A stretch of 64,000 nucleotides of DNA. Origin: Brevibacillus antibioticus (lineage in GTDB: Bacteria; Bacillota; Bacilli; Brevibacillales; Brevibacillaceae). Under the pieces are notes generated by a model that saw only the letters and a list, made by a program, of their open reading frames with translations, had not been told where the DNA came from and made no database searches. The translations under genes and the position numbers were made by a program. The stretch lies in the NCBI RefSeq assembly GCF_005217615.1, contig NZ_SZNK01000001.1, positions 370,001 to 434,000 on the forward strand, read 5' to 3'. Of the stretch, positions 33,620-42,205 are shown piece after piece (within the stretch, counting starts at the first letter, position 1; every line of letters starts with the position of its first letter).

Positions 33620-34477
33620 ATGGCGAAAACAGCGGTTTTGGTAATTGCTCACGGTTCATCCGATCCTGACTGGTTGGCGTTGGTGGAATCAGCCGTTTGG
33701 CAGTGCCGCGCCGATTTGCCAATTCGGGTAGCTTTCCTGGGAGGAGTGGAAGGACGAAGCATCAGCGATGAAGTGAGACGTCTGGAAGTATCAGGAGCGA
33801 CAACGATTGTCGTCGTTCCGCTATTCGCCACGGCAGGAAGCAATCACGTAGGGGAAATCCGCGTGATACTTGGACTAGACCCGTGGCCGACAGGAGAGAC
33901 AGACCTGATTCGGGTTCCAGTTCAGGCAAGAATTCTCTGGTGTCCGCCATTGGAGGATCACCGAAACGTCGAGCAGATCGTGGCAGAGCGAATCGAAAGT
34001 CTATCGCGCTTACCTAGTCGGGAGGCTTTGTTGCTCGTCGGGCACGGCAGTGACTTGCCTGGATGTCATGAGCGCTGGGAGAAGCTGCTCTTGCGACTGA
34101 CATTCCGCTTGCAAAACCGCTATGCATTTGCCGCTGCCGGATATGCGACACTGAGGCCCGATACACTGTACGACCAAGCCTGTGAACTTGTACAAAAAGG
34201 GGATGTCCTCGTGCTTCCTCTGTTCGTTAGCCAGGGCTACTTCACGCGACAAGCTATCCCGAAGCGTCTTGCGGGCTTGGCTTATCGCTATGAGGGCAGT
34301 GCGTACTTGCCCCACCCGCTGATTGCCGACTGGATGAGTCAATCGATTCGAATGGCATTGGTAACTGACATCCTTACACAAAGGAGCATGTACGAACATG
34401 GCAGAGAGAAAGCAGTGGAAGTGGGCTGGCAATCCGTGAGCAGCCATGCAGCCATGCAGGTAACGCGATCCATATAA
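33620..34477 (+). CDS. sirB: Sirohydrochlorin chelatase (CbiX/SirB family)
   Basis: The 285-residue protein consists of two CbiX half-domains. The first has the N-terminal LVIAHGSSDPDW with the metal-site His, and VVVPLFATAGSNHVGEI; the second starts near LLVGHGSDLPGCHERW and has VLVLPLFVSQGYFTRQAIP. It would insert Fe2+ (or Co2+) into sirohydrochlorin; placed first in the cysH-sat-cysC cluster, the role is siroheme for sulfite reductase. AAAGGGG lies 8 nt before the ATG. The methylase and dehydrogenase of siroheme synthesis are not in the window. Confidence 0.88.
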   Translation: MAKTAVLVIAHGSSDPDWLALVESAVWQCRADLPIRVAFLGGVEGRSISDEVRRLEVSGATTIVVVPLFATAGSNHVGEIRVILGLDPWPTGETDLIRVPVQARILWCPPLEDHRNVEQIVAERIESLSRLPSREALLLVGHGSDLPGCHERWEKLLLRLTFRLQNRYAFAAAGYATLRPDTLYDQACELVQKGDVLVLPLFVSQGYFTRQAIPKRLAGLAYRYEGSAYLPHPLIADWMSQSIRMALVTDILTQRSMYEHGREKAVEVGWQSVSSHAAMQVTRSI

Positions 34478-34550
34478 ACGAGCTTATGGCTTGTCGACGA
34501 CTGGTTCGTAAGAAGGGAGATCGAACGCTGAATGATCAAGGAGGGGGCAC

Positions 34551-35267
34551 ATGAGCCAGCTGAATTATGCGTCAGCGACAGAGGAACAACTCGCTTCCAT
34601 CAATAATAGTCTCGCAATGGGCGATACCATAGATGTAATCAAATGGGCCTACCAAACATTTTCAGATGATTTGATTTATTCTTGTAGCTTTGGGGCCGAG
34701 GCCATGGTGCTGCTTGATATGATCAGCGATGTGAAAAAGGATGCCAAGGTCACTTTTTTGGATACCAATCTCCACTTTTCCGAGACGTACAGCTTGATTG
34801 AGCAGGTGAGAGCGAGGTATCCTGCGTTGCAGCTAACGATCAAGCAGCCGGAGATTACGCTAGCACAGCAGGCAGACCTCTATGGCGAAGAATTGTGGAG
34901 CAGGCAGCCGGATATGTGCTGCCATATCCGCAAGGTACAGCTGATGGAAAGTGTGCTGAACGGAACGGTTGCATGGATGTCAGGACTACGCAGAGAGCAG
35001 TCTGCCACGAGAGCGAATGTCGATTTTATCAATCGCGATGAAAAATTCCAGTCGCTAAAAATTTGTCCGCTCATTCATTGGAAGTCGGAAGAAGTGTGGC
35101 AGTACATCCGAACATTTGAATTGCCGTACAATCCTCTTCACGACCAGGGCTATCCAAGCATCGGCTGCGCTCCTTGTACACGTCCTGTAAAAGAGGGCGA
35201 GGATTTGAGGGCAGGGCGCTGGGCGCAAGCAGGGAAAACAGAATGTGGCCTGCATCTCGCAAGGTAA
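34551..35267 (+). CDS. cysH: Phosphoadenylyl/adenylyl-sulfate reductase
   Basis: This 238-residue thioredoxin-dependent enzyme reduces APS or PAPS to sulfite. Visible are the nucleotide loop YSCSFGAEAMVLLDM, FLDTNLHFSETY, the catalytic Cys near the C-terminus in ECGLH (about Cys232), and the cysteine set CC...CxxC (MCCHIRKV and IGCAPCTRP) that binds a [4Fe-4S] cluster. The cluster cysteines are typical of enzymes that use APS, and Bacillus CysH accepts both. AAGGAGGGGG directly precedes the ATG. It lies 73 nt after sirB and 41 nt before sat. Confidence 0.95.
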   Translation: MSQLNYASATEEQLASINNSLAMGDTIDVIKWAYQTFSDDLIYSCSFGAEAMVLLDMISDVKKDAKVTFLDTNLHFSETYSLIEQVRARYPALQLTIKQPEITLAQQADLYGEELWSRQPDMCCHIRKVQLMESVLNGTVAWMSGLRREQSATRANVDFINRDEKFQSLKICPLIHWKSEEVWQYIRTFELPYNPLHDQGYPSIGCAPCTRPVKEGEDLRAGRWAQAGKTECGLHLAR

Positions 35268-35308
35268 CGAGAAAGAGAAGAACAAACCAAGGATAGGAGG
35301 GGCTTTGT

Positions 35309-36448
35309 ATGAGTGGGAAACCACACGGGGGAGAGCTGGTAAACCGTTTTGATCCACAGGCAGACCTATCGGTGACTACGCATGAGGTAGAGATAGATGC
35401 ATTTGCACTCGCAGATCTGGAGTTAATCGGGATTGGGGGCTACAGTCCGCTTGAGGGATTTTTCAATCGGGCGGATTATATTTCTGTCGTTGAGCAGATG
35501 CGGCTGGCAGATGGTACGGTTTGGAGCATTCCCATTACACTTCCGGTCTCGACCCCTGTCGCAGGAGCCTTGCAAATCGGAGACAAGGTGCGGTTGAGCC
35601 ATCAAGGTTCGGTGTATGGCATTCTTGAGATCACCGATATTTATTCACCTGACAAGGAGCGAGAAGCTCGGCTCGTCTATGGTACCGACGATACGAATCA
35701 TCCCGGGGTGAAAAAGCTGCTGGAGCGCCCCGCCGTTTATTTGGGTGGCCCGATTACGTTGGTAAAGCGCACCGAAAAAGGGCGTTTTGCCAGCTATCAC
35801 TTCGATCCGGCACAAACGAGAGAAAGATTTGCCGAGAAGGGCTGGAAAACGATTGTCGGCTTTCAGACACGCAACCCAGTCCACCGCGCGCATGAATACA
35901 TTCAGAAGTCAGCTCTCGAAATCGTCGACGGTCTGTTTTTGAATCCTCTTGTGGGCGAAACGAAGGCAGATGACATACCTGCTGATGTGCGGATGAACAG
36001 CTATCAGGTATTGCTAGAAAAATACTATCCGGTTACACGGGTAGAGTTGGCCGTGTTCCCGGCTGCCATGCGTTACGCGGGACCGCGGGAAGCGATTTTT
36101 CATGCATTGGTAAGGAAGAATTACGGCTGCACTCATTTTATTGTAGGCCGGGACCACGCGGGTGTTGGTAACTACTACGGGACGTACGATGCCCAGCATA
36201 TTTTCCGCCAGTTCCAGCCAGAGGAACTAGGGATTATGCCATTATTTTTTGAGAACAGCTTTTATTGCAAGACCTGTGGAAATATGGCCTCTACCAAAAC
36301 ATGCCCGCATGATAGCGAACATCATGTCGCGCTGTCCGGGACAAAGGTGAGGGAAATGCTGTCGCGCGGAGAGGCTCCGCCGCCTGAATTTAGCCGTCCT
36401 GAGGTTGCACGGGTATTGATCGAAGGGCTGCGATCGGTGTCCGTATAA
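35309..36448 (+). CDS. sat: Sulfate adenylyltransferase (ATP sulfurylase)
   Basis: The 379-residue homomeric ATP sulfurylase forms APS from sulfate and ATP. Motifs: [13 protein letters not shown] (QxRNPxHxxH, binding sulfate and ATP) and [14 protein letters not shown] (GRDHAG). Near the C-terminus, [15 protein letters not shown] supplies the Cys/His zinc-binding group found in prokaryotic Sat. The length is normal. AGGAGG lies 9 nt before the ATG. The order cysH-sat-cysC, without a sulfate permease in between, differs from Bacillus subtilis. Confidence 0.96.
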   Translation: MSGKPHGGELVNRFDPQADLSVTTHEVEIDAFALADLELIGIGGYSPLEGFFNRADYISVVEQMRLADGTVWSIPITLPVSTPVAGALQIGDKVRLSHQGSVYGILEITDIYSPDKEREARLVYGTDDTNHPGVKKLLERPAVYLGGPITLVKRTEKGRFASYHFDPAQTRERFAEKGWKTIVGFQTRNPVHRAHEYIQKSALEIVDGLFLNPLVGETKADDIPADVRMNSYQVLLEKYYPVTRVELAVFPAAMRYAGPREAIFHALVRKNYGCTHFIVGRDHAGVGNYYGTYDAQHIFRQFQPEELGIMPLFFENSFYCKTCGNMASTKTCPHDSEHHVALSGTKVREMLSRGEAPPPEFSRPEVARVLIEGLRSVSV

Positions 36449-36487
36449 TCGGTTGGAAGAAAGCAGTTGTAAGAGAGGAGAGAGACG

Positions 36488-37093
36488 ATGACTAGAGAGG
36501 GCACCGTGAATATCGTATGGCATCCGACGACGATAACCAAACAAGACCGTCAAAAGCGTGCAGGCCACAAAAGCTGTGTCTTATGGTTTACGGGGCTGTC
36601 TGGTGCTGGCAAATCGACGTTGGCCAATGCAGTCGAACAGGAACTCCATCAAAGAGGGCTAGCCAGTTACGTACTGGACGGTGACAATATACGCCACGGC
36701 TTAAACCGCGGATTGGGGTTTGGGGTAGAGGACAGACGGGAAAATATTCGGCGAATTGGCGAGGTTGCGAAGCTGTTCGTAGATGCAGGCGTGATTACCT
36801 TGACCGCGTTTATCTCTCCATATCGGGAAGACCGGGAGCTTGCGCGCAATCTGGTAGAGGCAGGAGAATTCATCGAGGTATACGTAAAATGTTCATTGGA
36901 AGAGTGCGAGCGCCGGGATGTGAAGGGACTATACGGAAAAGCGAGAAGCGGGGAGATTGATCAGTTTACGGGGATATCAGCACCGTATGAAGAGCCTGTT
37001 CAAGCGGAGTTGGTCATTGAGAGCGACAAGCAGACGATTGAAGAAGCTGCCCAGATTGTCCTTACATACCTGGAAAGGCACAAGATTCTCTAG
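36488..37093 (+). CDS. cysC: Adenylylsulfate kinase
   Basis: The 201-residue APS kinase phosphorylates APS to PAPS. P-loop [13 protein letters not shown], then [16 protein letters not shown] (APS site), the lid segment [13 protein letters not shown], and [20 protein letters not shown]. The family length is normal. GAGGAG precedes the ATG, and sat ends 39 nt upstream. Having both CysC and an APS-type CysH means that either PAPS is made for other uses or CysH also takes PAPS. Confidence 0.96.
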   Translation: MTREGTVNIVWHPTTITKQDRQKRAGHKSCVLWFTGLSGAGKSTLANAVEQELHQRGLASYVLDGDNIRHGLNRGLGFGVEDRRENIRRIGEVAKLFVDAGVITLTAFISPYREDRELARNLVEAGEFIEVYVKCSLEECERRDVKGLYGKARSGEIDQFTGISAPYEEPVQAELVIESDKQTIEEAAQIVLTYLERHKIL

Positions 37094-37110
37094 TTTTATG
37101 GATATGGAAA

Positions 37111-37141
37111 AAAGCACGACGCGAGAGGCGCCGTGCTTTCT
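37111..37141. terminator. Bidirectional terminator between cysC and the lipoprotein gene
   Basis: A 12-bp stem AAAGCACGACGC/GCGCCGTGCTTT with one mismatch and a 5-nt loop, flanked by A and T tracts. It serves the plus-strand cysC and the minus-strand lipoprotein gene. Confidence 0.8.
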
Positions 37142-37156
37142 TCGTGAGGGAAAATA

Positions 37157-38431
37157 TTACTTCTTAGTGGCCGTTGCTTCTTCAGCTTCCAGATCCTCAG
37201 TCATTTCTTCCATCCATTTTTGTTGATCAACCATGCCTTCAGCGATTGGACGAACAAAGCCTTTGTCGCTAAAGCTGTTGATTGCTTTTTGATCTTTCAC
37301 CAGCTGTTCTACAGTCAGACCAGCATCTTTTGCTGGCGCAGCGAACTTGGTTGCTTTTCCGAAGTTGTATGCGTATTGATCAGCAGACAGACCGATTGTT
37401 ACAGCTTGCTTCATTTCTGGCGCTTGGAAAGTTACGCTCAAGTCGCTTGTTTGTTTTACAGGCATTTTGTTGCTGTCGATGTAGAAGTCGAGGTTCCAAG
37501 CGAGCTTGTGGAAGCCTTCTTTTTTCATTTCTTCTACGATTTTTTCAGGTGTGTATACTTTACCTGTTTCATCCAACCATTTTTTTGCTTCAGCCATGCC
37601 TTCGTTTACCATCGCTTCCGCATTTGCGCGCTTCTCAGCTTCTGTAGTTTTCTTGCCCATTTCTGGATACAGATCTTCTGTCATGGAAGTAGTCAGTACC
37701 ATCATATCGATCGCAAAATCTTTTACTTCTTTGCTAGCTACTGCATCGTTAGCTGTGAAGAAGAACATTTTTACCAATTCTTTTGCGTCGATTTTTACAG
37801 TTACATGAGTGGCTTCTACTTTTTCACCGTTCGGCAATGTAACGGATTGTTTGCCATGGTTTTTCGCGTCTGCCAATGTATAGCCGTATTTACTTACATA
37901 CTTTTTCACAAAGTTGAAAGTAAGATTGTTCATTTTGTCTTGGTATTCCTTCAGCTTCGCAGCGTTAGCAGCATCGGAACCACCTAGCTGAGCCATGAAA
38001 GGATTCGATGCGTTCGAATCGATTACCAAGTATTTGCTGTCCAGTGGAGACTTCACGTAGAATTTATTTTCGTCAATGATTGTTTCTACGGATGCCTTTT
38101 TGTCACCTGTCCAGAGCTTGTTGTCGCGCAGGAGCTTGTCGTCTTTTACTTCCACTTGAAACTTCATAGTGTCCTGATCCAGCTGAGAGCCTTTTACTGT
38201 TACGCCTGCTTTCAAAGCAGACAACAACGCTTTGCCTTCTTTGTCAACTGGTTCTCCGAATGCTTCAGGCAATTTCTCAACGTCGCCTGTCAGCTTCAAG
38301 GAGCTTTCAAAATCATAGTTTGGCTTGTCGATTGTCGCTACGATAGAATCACGCACCAGGGATGCCTCGCCCGCACAACCGGTCAGCAATACTGTACCTG
38401 CTACCAGAAGGGCGCTACCTTTTTTCCACAT
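37157..38431 (-). CDS. Large surface lipoprotein of unknown function
   Basis: The 424-residue protein starts MWKKGSALLVAGTVLLTGCA: a lipoprotein signal with lipobox LTGC (Cys18). The mature protein is charged, with alternating strands and helices and repeated phrases on folding and ligand-type surfaces (SPLDSKYLVIDSNASNPF, LPNGEKVEATHVTVKIDAKEL). The overall layout resembles the LppX/LolA-like sheet lipoproteins seen in Bacillales, by impression only. The tail is acidic (EEMTEDLEAEEATATKK). The ATG with GGGGAGG 9 nt upstream is chosen; a longer reading frame exists but lacks a site. Stand-alone gene. Confidence 0.75.
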   Translation of the reverse strand: MWKKGSALLVAGTVLLTGCAGEASLVRDSIVATIDKPNYDFESSLKLTGDVEKLPEAFGEPVDKEGKALLSALKAGVTVKGSQLDQDTMKFQVEVKDDKLLRDNKLWTGDKKASVETIIDENKFYVKSPLDSKYLVIDSNASNPFMAQLGGSDAANAAKLKEYQDKMNNLTFNFVKKYVSKYGYTLADAKNHGKQSVTLPNGEKVEATHVTVKIDAKELVKMFFFTANDAVASKEVKDFAIDMMVLTTSMTEDLYPEMGKKTTEAEKRANAEAMVNEGMAEAKKWLDETGKVYTPEKIVEEMKKEGFHKLAWNLDFYIDSNKMPVKQTSDLSVTFQAPEMKQAVTIGLSADQYAYNFGKATKFAAPAKDAGLTVEQLVKDQKAINSFSDKGFVRPIAEGMVDQQKWMEEMTEDLEAEEATATKK

Positions 38432-38602
38432 GATGGGTTCCTCCCCTATGTATATTATTTTTTTATTCCCTTTTTCTTCTACGCACAAATAGAGAAAAGG
38501 TTTCGCAAAAACGGAAAAAAATCACAATCCGGCTAATTCTGCCCCGTTTTCATGGTAAGATGAAGGGGTAAAAGATGGTTAGTGAAGAAAGGGCGTTGCA
38601 AC

Positions 38603-41600
38603 ATGTGGTCGTGGCTTCAAAAGCTGATGAACTTTTTTCAGGGAGAAAGAGAAGAAGAGGTAGAGGAAGAAGGTCGCCCAGCAGGTACGAGTAACCCAAC
38701 AGGTATTCCCGCTCCCCGTCAGCCTCAGGCGAAAACAAAAAACATATACCCAAAAGAACGGGTAAACAATCGAGATATAGAAGACAATGTGCGTCAAAGA
38801 AGAGAGCGTCAATTTCGTTTTCCAGTTGTCCCGGATGACTATTTGGACAAGAAGCGTAATCATAGCGTAAATCCTGCCGAATCGAATGAACGCAGTCGCC
38901 AGCAGGTGCCTCGTGAGCGATTCGAGCCCAAGCGCGAATCGGTGCGACCAGTAACTGAACGCGTGCTGGAAACCAAGACAGAGCCCGTTTTCGAGAAAAA
39001 GAAACCTGAGCTTGTCAAAAACAACAGCGAGATACCGCAGCGTCCAAACCGTGTGCCGCAAAAAGAAGCGGAAAAAGTAACGAGACCCGTTTTTTCTACA
39101 GAAGAAAAGCGTGCTTATCAGCCGTCTGAAATCGTTTCCCCTGTTTATGGGAAGATAACTCCGGCGACACGCGAGGCAGAGCATCGGATTCATACGACTG
39201 CGGGCATCATTTATCCGCGTCTGGAGCAAGAAGAGCATTTGCAGCAGATGAAGCAGTGGGAACAAGAGATAAGCGAGCGATATTTTCCAGAGGAGCAAGA
39301 GTCTGCTTCTTTTGAGCAAAATGAACCAAAGCATGTTGTAGTAGATGAATCTGTACATAACGAAGGAAAAGAAACTGCTTCGGAGTCTGCTGTGGAAACA
39401 GCTCTTGATTCAGAACGAGAGGTTGCTGCTTCCTTACAAATGGAAGAGACGGTAACAGAAGAAATAGCAGGAAAAATAATAGATACGGAGTCGGAGTCGC
39501 AAGCGACAGATCTACAAGATTCTGATTCTGATGCCTTTGAGCCAACAGTCGAAGAGACTGTAGCTTTGGAGAATGAGGAAGAAGAGGTACAAGCTGAAGA
39601 GATAGAGCTTGCAGATTCAATGGGGAGCGAGAATTCCGAAGAAGAGGTATCGGAGTCTATGGGGCAACCAGAGCCGACAGACTACTCTCAAACGATGGAA
39701 GAGCGACTAGCCCATGAGGAAGCCGAGCATAGACTGATCACTACACTCAGTGCGGTTGTGCAGGTAGAGAGTGAGAATGATGGCGATAACGTGGAGTCTC
39801 CTTCTGTTGGGGAGGAGAATCAAGAAGTCGAAACAAAGCTAGAGAGTGAAGGTGTCGAAGCGCCTGCCTATGCATCTGCAATTAGCCGTTTGCTAGAAAG
39901 AGCAGAAGTAGATTCATCTGAGGTGCTCAGTTCAGCAGAAGTGGGTTCGGTTTCCGAAGATACGCCAGAGCAACCAGAGCAACCAGAACCTACTGAGCCA
40001 ACTGAACCTGAATCTATTGCTCAACAAATTGTGGAACCGATTGTGGAGCCTGTGGCACCGATTGTAGAACCAGTTGCAGAATCTGTTGCAGAAACGGTCC
40101 CTGTCCCTGCTCCATCCGCTGCACAGCCCGTGAACATGTCTCAGGCATCCATGACGAATCAACCGGCGTCAGCTCCGGTAATAGACTCGTCCAATGAAGC
40201 TGACCATGGAGCAGAGTCAGCACAGCCGCCATACGCCTTGCCGGATTTGGGACTGCTGAATCCGAGCCCGCCGGTCAGCGATGATGACGATGAGCATACC
40301 CAAATTCAAAAGCTGTTATTGGAAGAGACGCTCGCGAATTTCAATGTCAGCGCTCAGGTAGTAGGGATTGTCAAAGGCCCATCTGTGACACGTTTTGAGC
40401 TGCAACCGGCTCCAGGCGTAAAAGTGAACAAGATTACGGGATTGATTGACGATATCAAACTGAATTTGGCTGCCAAAGATATTCGCATCGAGGCACCGAT
40501 CCCAGGACGCAATGCCATCGGAATCGAAGTCCCGAATATGTCCAGCCAGCCTGTATTAATCGAAAAGATCATCAGCTCAGACAAGTTTCAGGAGCATTCA
40601 TCTCCACTGGCGGTGGCACTCGGTATGGACATTGGCGGCGAGCCAATTATTGCGGATATTAAAAAGATGCCGCACGGTTTGATTGCTGGCTCAACAGGCT
40701 CGGGTAAAAGTGTCTGCATCAACTCGATCATCGTGAGTTTGCTGTACAAAGCGACTCCTGAGCAGGTGCGATTGCTCTTGATCGATCCGAAAATGGTAGA
40801 GCTCGCCCCTTACAATCATTTGCCGCATCTGATTACGCCTGTCGTGACGGAGGCCAAGCAGGCAACGGCTTCACTCAAGTGGGCCGTGGAAGAAATGGAG
40901 AAGCGCTATGCACTGTTTGTAGATGCGGGTGTTCGTGATATTGACCGCTACAATCAGACGACAGATGATCAGCTGCCTTATATTGTGATTATCATCGATG
41001 AGTTGGCTGACCTGATGATGGTCTCGCCGCAGGATGTGGAGGATTGCATTATCCGGATCGCTCAGAAGGCACGTGCTTGCGGTATTCATTTGCTTCTGGC
41101 GACACAGCGCCCATCCGTAGATGTCATTACCGGAAACATCAAGGCAAACGTACCGACTCGTCTTGCTTTTGCCGTATTCTCCCAAGTTGACTCGCGTACG
41201 ATTCTCGATCAATCAGGAGCAGAACGACTGTTGGGTAGAGGGGACATGCTGTTCCTTGAGAGCGGCACGACTCCGGTTCGTCTGCAAGGGAACTTTGTCT
41301 CGGATGACGAGATCGAGCGAATCACACACATGATCAAAAAGCAGAGAAAGCCTGCGTACATTTTCAGCAAAGAAGATTTGGAACAGCAGGTTGCATCGTT
41401 TGACAGCGGAGATGATCCGTTGTATCTAGAAGCGCTCGTGTTTGTGGCCGATCAGGGACAAGCTTCTGCCTCTGGATTGCAACGCCGTTTCCGCGTCGGA
41501 TATAATCGTGCTGCCCGTCTCATCGAAATGATGGAGGCAGATGGGTACGTCGCAGGACAAAGCGGCGGTAAGGCTCGCGCTGTTCTTATTTCCAAGGAGG

Positions 41601-41641
41601 ACGCACAAGCCGTAGTGGAGGGATCGTCGTCACTCCTGTAA
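38603..41641 (+). CDS. sftA: SftA-type soluble DNA translocase (FtsK/SpoIIIE family)
   Basis: This 1012-residue ATP-driven DNA pump moves chromosome ends out of the closing septum. It has no transmembrane helices at the N-terminus, unlike FtsK and SpoIIIE, matching SftA (YtpT) of Bacillus. Order: short N-terminal helix (MWSWLQKLMNFFQG); an unusually long low-complexity linker (about 20-558, rich in Glu, Ser, Val, Pro) ending in DDDDEH; the alpha/beta motor with Walker A GSTGSGKS (about 696-703) and Walker B VIIIDELADLMM; and the gamma winged helix (LQRRFRVGYNRAARLIEMME) that reads DNA polarity sequences. An upstream GTG (38582) is an alternative start. Confidence 0.93.
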   Translation: MWSWLQKLMNFFQGEREEEVEEEGRPAGTSNPTGIPAPRQPQAKTKNIYPKERVNNRDIEDNVRQRRERQFRFPVVPDDYLDKKRNHSVNPAESNERSRQQVPRERFEPKRESVRPVTERVLETKTEPVFEKKKPELVKNNSEIPQRPNRVPQKEAEKVTRPVFSTEEKRAYQPSEIVSPVYGKITPATREAEHRIHTTAGIIYPRLEQEEHLQQMKQWEQEISERYFPEEQESASFEQNEPKHVVVDESVHNEGKETASESAVETALDSEREVAASLQMEETVTEEIAGKIIDTESESQATDLQDSDSDAFEPTVEETVALENEEEEVQAEEIELADSMGSENSEEEVSESMGQPEPTDYSQTMEERLAHEEAEHRLITTLSAVVQVESENDGDNVESPSVGEENQEVETKLESEGVEAPAYASAISRLLERAEVDSSEVLSSAEVGSVSEDTPEQPEQPEPTEPTEPESIAQQIVEPIVEPVAPIVEPVAESVAETVPVPAPSAAQPVNMSQASMTNQPASAPVIDSSNEADHGAESAQPPYALPDLGLLNPSPPVSDDDDEHTQIQKLLLEETLANFNVSAQVVGIVKGPSVTRFELQPAPGVKVNKITGLIDDIKLNLAAKDIRIEAPIPGRNAIGIEVPNMSSQPVLIEKIISSDKFQEHSSPLAVALGMDIGGEPIIADIKKMPHGLIAGSTGSGKSVCINSIIVSLLYKATPEQVRLLLIDPKMVELAPYNHLPHLITPVVTEAKQATASLKWAVEEMEKRYALFVDAGVRDIDRYNQTTDDQLPYIVIIIDELADLMMVSPQDVEDCIIRIAQKARACGIHLLLATQRPSVDVITGNIKANVPTRLAFAVFSQVDSRTILDQSGAERLLGRGDMLFLESGTTPVRLQGNFVSDDEIERITHMIKKQRKPAYIFSKEDLEQQVASFDSGDDPLYLEALVFVADQGQASASGLQRRFRVGYNRAARLIEMMEADGYVAGQSGGKARAVLISKEDAQAVVEGSSSLL

Positions 41642-41648
41642 AAAAACG

Positions 41649-41676
41649 AGGGTCTTGCATGGAGCAAGGCCCTTTC
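41649..41676 (+). terminator. Terminator of sftA
   Basis: A 10-bp stem AGGGTCTTGC/GCAAGGCCCT with one wobble pair and a 5-nt loop; the T-tract (TTTCTATA) is modest. Confidence 0.65.
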
Positions 41677-41688
41677 TATACGGACGAG

Positions 41689-41718
41689 TTGCCTAAATAT
41701 TCAGTAAGGTAGTATGCT
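41689..41718 (+). promoter_or_regulatory. Likely promoter of the small gene after sftA
   Basis: TTGCCT, an 18-bp spacer and TATGCT, about 30 nt before the start codon of the next gene. Confidence 0.5.
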
Positions 41719-41747
41719 ATAGGATAGATGTGAGAGGGAAAGGAACG

Positions 41748-42149
41748 ATGACGATGAATCCGCTGGCGAAAAAGTATCAGGAGATTGACGACAAAATTGT
41801 CTTGTTCAATGAAGAGTATTATTTGAGCGTGGAGAAAATCGACATTACCGTATTGACGCTGGAAAAAAGGGAGTCGCTCTTTAACCAGCTGTACGATTTC
41901 GACAGTTCGGACATGGAGCTGGAGATCGATGTCTCCGAGGAAGACAAGGGCGTTTGGTACCTGCAATTGCTCGTACCGCATGTATTGACGCTGCCTGAGG
42001 CTGCCAAAAGACGCATCGAAAATGGAACGAATCAACTCACCCAGCATTTGAGTGAGCAGGCAGATGGGCTAGTGAGAACGCAATTGCTTGGGGAAGAAAT
42101 TTATACCTATGTGAAACGATACAATCCGGATTTGGAGCGTATTGCCTAA
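41748..42149 (+). CDS. Small acidic protein of unknown function
   Basis: This 133-residue soluble, acidic protein has neither signal peptide nor membrane segment. Mixed alpha/beta pattern: LAKKYQEIDDKIVLFNEEY (helix), YLSVEKIDITVLTLEKRESL, a strand around GVWYLQLLVPHVL, then a long C-terminal helix region (AKRRIENGTNQLTQHLSE) and IYTYVKRYNPDLER. I do not recognise the family. The start could be either of two closely spaced ATGs (41748 or 41754); GAGGGAAAGG lies just upstream. It has its own promoter and a bidirectional terminator. Confidence 0.65.
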   Translation: MTMNPLAKKYQEIDDKIVLFNEEYYLSVEKIDITVLTLEKRESLFNQLYDFDSSDMELEIDVSEEDKGVWYLQLLVPHVLTLPEAAKRRIENGTNQLTQHLSEQADGLVRTQLLGEEIYTYVKRYNPDLERIA

Positions 42150-42153
42150 CAAC

Positions 42154-42197
42154 AAACATCCATCTATCCCACAACGAGGGGCCAGATGGATGTTTTT
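42154..42197. terminator. Bidirectional terminator between convergent genes
   Basis: A perfect 12-bp stem AAACATCCATCT/AGATGGATGTTT followed by Ts. It ends the small acidic-protein gene and, on the other strand, the beta-helix protein gene. Confidence 0.85.
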
Positions 42198-42205
42198 CAT
42201 TCCCT

